Source: Peromyscus leucopus | Lineage: Eukaryota > Chordata > Mammalia > Rodentia > Cricetidae | Length of the DNA: 64,000 bases | NCBI RefSeq assembly: GCF_004664715.2 | Contig: NC_051068.1 | Location: forward strand, 52,369,453 to 52,433,452 | Direction: 5' to 3' | Shown: positions 60,860 through 64,000 of the stretch, piece by piece | How positions within the stretch are numbered: the stretch's first letter is position 1 | Layout of the letters: the number at the start of each line of letters is the position of its first letter | Notes under the pieces: generated by a model | Seen by the model: only the letters and a program-made list of their open reading frames with translations | The model's database searches: none | What the model was told of the DNA's origin: nothing | Position numbers and translations under genes: made by a program

Positions 60860-61155
60860 ACAGGTACGTATGCTAATATAGGCACATTTGGAGGCCAGAG
60901 GTGGATGTCAGACATTTTATTCTATTGTTCTCCACCTTTTTTCTGATAGTAGTTCTCATACTCAACATGGAACTAACTGTTTGCCTTAGATAGTCAGGCC
61001 AGCAAGCCCCGGGGATCTATTTGCCTGTCTCTATGCCCAGCACTGGAGTTACAGACATGCACCATAGTACCCAAGTTTTACATGAGCACTGTGGATCTCA
61101 ACCTCATATTTGTGAAGTAGTTCCTTTACCCACTGCGCTATCTCCCTAGGCCCTG
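60860..61155 (-). mobile_element. B4-type SINE (RSINE1-like), antisense
   Basis: 'aggccagaggtggatgtcag', 'gccagcaagccccggggatc', 'gcactggagttacagacatg' and 'cactgcgctatctccctagg' are the reverse of the same family. With 60165-60475 it forms an inverted SINE pair about 385 bp apart. Confidence 0.82.
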
Positions 61156-63017
61156 CACTGACATTTGAAGAAAGAGTACATTTTATGTTGACATGGTTTA
61201 TCTATTCTATAAAAGGAATTTTGCAAGCTAGGTATTTTCCTCCTGCACATACTTTATTCTATTATGCTTTCCTGAAACTTCTAGCCCAGTTTGAATTAAT
61301 ATAAATTTTAAGCTCAAACTACATTTGATCTAGTCTTAGATTACTGTCCAATGTCTATATACCACCTCCAGATAAATACATTTTTATTGATAAACATTAT
61401 TTAAACATGGTGCTTTGTTCCATGTGGACAATTTCTTTCAATTATATTCTGTACTTGTATTACATTCACCCTCCTCCCATTCCTTCATTTTGCTTTCTTA
61501 TCTTCTAATCCCTTACACTTGTATTCTCCATTCTTCAGCTCTTCCTTCTAATTTCATAACACATACACGCATGTATATATACTATATATAATATATACAT
61601 ATTTGTCTGTGTGTATGTATGCATGAGAGAGAGTGCATAAGATATATGTGTGTATAGTTATTGCAAGATAAACAGATCTCTCTTAAAAATATTTTGCCTA
61701 ATCTATCTATTCAAACAGAGGTGAATTATTCACAAGGAAAAAATGAATCTACTCTAATTTCTGTGGGTCTGGAATTTTCACTGTCTACATTATTTTCCTT
61801 CTACTTTTGTTAGATGAGGCCTCCAGTGTCTTTAATAAATTCATAAATCTCTGTCTCTGGTGCATTTCTTTGGAGAAGATCATTTGGGAAGTATTTTTTG
61901 GAATCTGTCAAAACTTTGGTCACCACTAGGAGTGAGAAAGAGATAGCCTGGAAGAAAGAGAATAGCCCTCTCCTTGAAGGAACAAACACAGTTGCCTGGG
62001 ATAAAGCAGGTATGTATCTCAGAAGTTCTTCCTCGTATTTCAGCTATGGGACCTCCCTCCCTCTTGACAAGGATACATATGCGTTCCCTGGCTGAAACTA
62101 ACCTATGTTAGAAAACTGTAGATGTTACCCAGGAAATAAGATAAGATTACTAGGAAAATGTGTGATGGTGAAAGGAAACAAAACTATTATAGACTAATAA
62201 GTATCATTAATCAATTAGTTAAGATTATAAATATTCACTATTTCTTTAATGGACTAGAACTTCACTAGGTTTCCTATGTAATACATTCAACTTGAACATT
62301 TGAAAGCATATGAACTCTCAGTTTTCATAAATATTCATCATTATACTTAATCATATTTAAATTCATTTATTTTTTGCTTCATTCAAATACATTTGTGTTG
62401 TTGTTTGACATCAGGACTGAATGCATACTGTATGAAAGCTCTATGTGCAGTCATAAACAAAACAGAAATAAAAATTAACAATTACTTTTACAAATTATGT
62501 AAAAGTTATATGTGAAGAGGCACTAATTCATTCATCTATCACGTGCCGCAATTACTCAAGGAGTACATGACTTGTGGAGTGGTAAAAAATAATCAAAAAC
62601 AATAACAAGATATATGCATTATGACATATGCTAGCAAGTGATTAGAATCCAGTCCATAAACCACTGGCATAGTAATCATTTAGTATTTTTATTTATTTAT
62701 TTTGTCATTCAGAGCCCTAGGTTTCATCCCTACAAACTTAAAGTTGAATAGAAATATGCTCAGCATACTAATATTTTGAAAAAAAAATTTCTAATCATTT
62801 TAGGAATCTTAAACTTGAAAAGTCTGTGTCCTCTCAGCCCAGAGACCATCCCCCCCCCATGAAAATATTACTGTCATGTCCTACTTTAAGATTGAGTAAC
62901 CCCACTGATTCAATTGAAAAAAAAATATTTAAACCGACCATCCAAATTATCTAAGGTCCTAACTGAGTGTTATGCCCTTGCCTTTACAACAGTTATTACT
63001 TTAATTAAAAGTTAATA
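61156..63017. other. Unassigned AT-rich interval
   Basis: Holds a low-complexity TA/TG stretch at 61560-61655. The 65-codon frame at 61898-62095 spans a GTATGT donor-like site but no exon is supported. A C8 run lies near 62851. Confidence 0.45.
61560..61655. repeat. TA/TG-rich low-complexity tract
   Basis: Alternating 'atgtatatatactatatata' and 'gtctgtgtgtatgtatgcat' purine-pyrimidine DNA. Confidence 0.75.
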
Positions 63018-63292
63018 CCAACAGGATCCATCCCTGGTACATGAACTGGCTTTTTGGAACCCATTACCTATGGTGGGACACCTTGCACAGCCTTGATGCA
63101 GGGGAAGCTCTTAGACCTGCCTCAACTGAATGTACCAAACTCTCCTGACTCCCCATGGGAGGCCTTACCTTGTTGGAGAAGGGAAGTGGGAGAGCGACTT
63201 TGGGGGCAAGGCTGGGGGATGGGAGGACAGAAGAGGGGCATCTGTGGTTGGAATGTAAAATGAATAAAAACTTTCTTAATAATGAAAAATAA
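63018..63292 (+). mobile_element. L1 3' UTR end, 5' truncated
   Basis: 'ggatccatccctggtacatg', 'aactggctttttggaaccca', 'ctgactccccatgggaggcc', then 'tggaatgtaaaatgaataaa' and an A-rich tail. Same L1 type as 1-165 and 25940-26182. Confidence 0.9.
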
Positions 63293-64000
63293 AAATGTTA
63301 AGATCAGTGAGAATAGAAATGCTTATAGAAAAGTCACTTATTTCTCTGGATCCCAACATTGTATTTACTTAAATGCCAGCTGTTGAGTCAAACAATGAAT
63401 GAATCTATATAAGGACAAATGAACCTGGTATAGCCCCTTGTTATATGAACATTAGTAATGTACATTTATTATAAACTTGATGTTTGTGTGTCCAATTATA
63501 AATGACACTTTTGTTTTACATGAGGAAATTAACAGAAACATCTCTTAGGCTTAATCGAATCCTATGTTGTAAAAGTTCCCAGCTTCTGAGTCCCATTTCC
63601 ACCAAGGATCGAGGGCAGATATCTATCACTCATAACTTAGAAAAAGAGCTGAACTGGCTCATTTCTCTAAAGGTTCAGAAAATAAAGGTTTAGTCATTCA
63701 TGAGAGAAATATAATCAATATAAAAACAGAGAAAAACAACACACACCCATGGTGATCAAATGCTATTCATTCTCTAAACATAACCTAACTGCTGACTGAC
63801 TACACTCTCCATAGAGTGCCCATGCTACACAAAACCTTGTTAGGCTTGCTTTCTGTTGCACCAAGGTAAAAATAATATACTTTCAGGAACATGTTGTTAA
63901 TTTAGTGTTTTCTGCCAATGAGCTACAATTGCACCAGGGGAAAAGCAGTAAACTTTACTCGAAGCAATGTTATTTCTCCATCCATCTTGGTGATAATTTA
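63293..64000. other. Unassigned AT-rich interval to the window end
   Basis: Nothing was recognised. The 63-codon frame at 63502-63693 is unremarkable. Confidence 0.5.

Noticed and set aside
61898..62095. Possible exon with a CAGGTATGT donor and a TTTCAG acceptor nearby
   Set aside because: Such sites are common by chance; the frame matches no known family and no partner exons are visible.

Overview
The window is AT-rich vertebrate DNA from a muroid rodent, most likely a cricetid (hamster, vole or deer-mouse type). This rests on the repeats: B1, B2, B4-type and ID SINEs, ORR1/MT-type MaLR LTRs, URR1 hAT transposons and rodent L1 3' UTRs occur together. The youngest B1 (33762-33926) has a 3' half ending in 'aaaggcacaaagctacaca', a form I associate with cricetids rather than Mus. 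No search was run, so the species is inference.

I found no supportable protein-coding gene, exon, tRNA, rRNA or other host RNA gene. The longest open frames are about 60-123 codons. They lie in L1 ORF2 remnants, L1 3' UTRs, LTRs or unassigned AT-rich DNA. The window reads as intergenic or deep intronic sequence.

Layout: 1-6.6 kb holds L1 3' ends and unassigned DNA. A foldback of two opposed LTRs lies at 6.79-7.44 kb. At 10.2-14.2 kb there is a MaLR LTR carrying a URR1 transposon, two solo LTRs with perfect 6-bp target duplications, an L1 3' end and an ORR1. At 16.4-18.7 kb is a deep nest: an L1 with an inverted 5' part, broken by two LTRs, one of which contains a third. From 20.4 to 31.6 kb come L1 3' UTRs in both orientations, a solo LTR, a tail-to-tail L1 pair, MaLR LTRs and an L1 ORF2 fragment split by an LTR. 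At 33.2-34.2 kb a MaLR LTR holds a URR1 and a solo LTR, and that LTR holds a B1. From 38.4 to 43.3 kb two long L1 remnants face each other. At 46.5-48.5 kb is a complete non-autonomous MaLR element with two LTRs. From 48.5 kb to the end the DNA is sparse in repeats (old L1, B4, B1, microsatellites), closing with another L1 3' end.

LTR family labels here are local, because RepeatMasker was not available. LTR-A starts TGTGGTG and carries B1-like segments. LTR-B contains 'CTGATTGG' motifs and ends near CTACA. LTR-C (30753-31264) and LTR-D (18364-18671) occur once each. Target-site duplications were read directly and fix many borders to the base; other borders are approximate. The main value of the window is as a stratified record of insertions. 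The oddest structure is the inverted LTR pair at 6793-7435.
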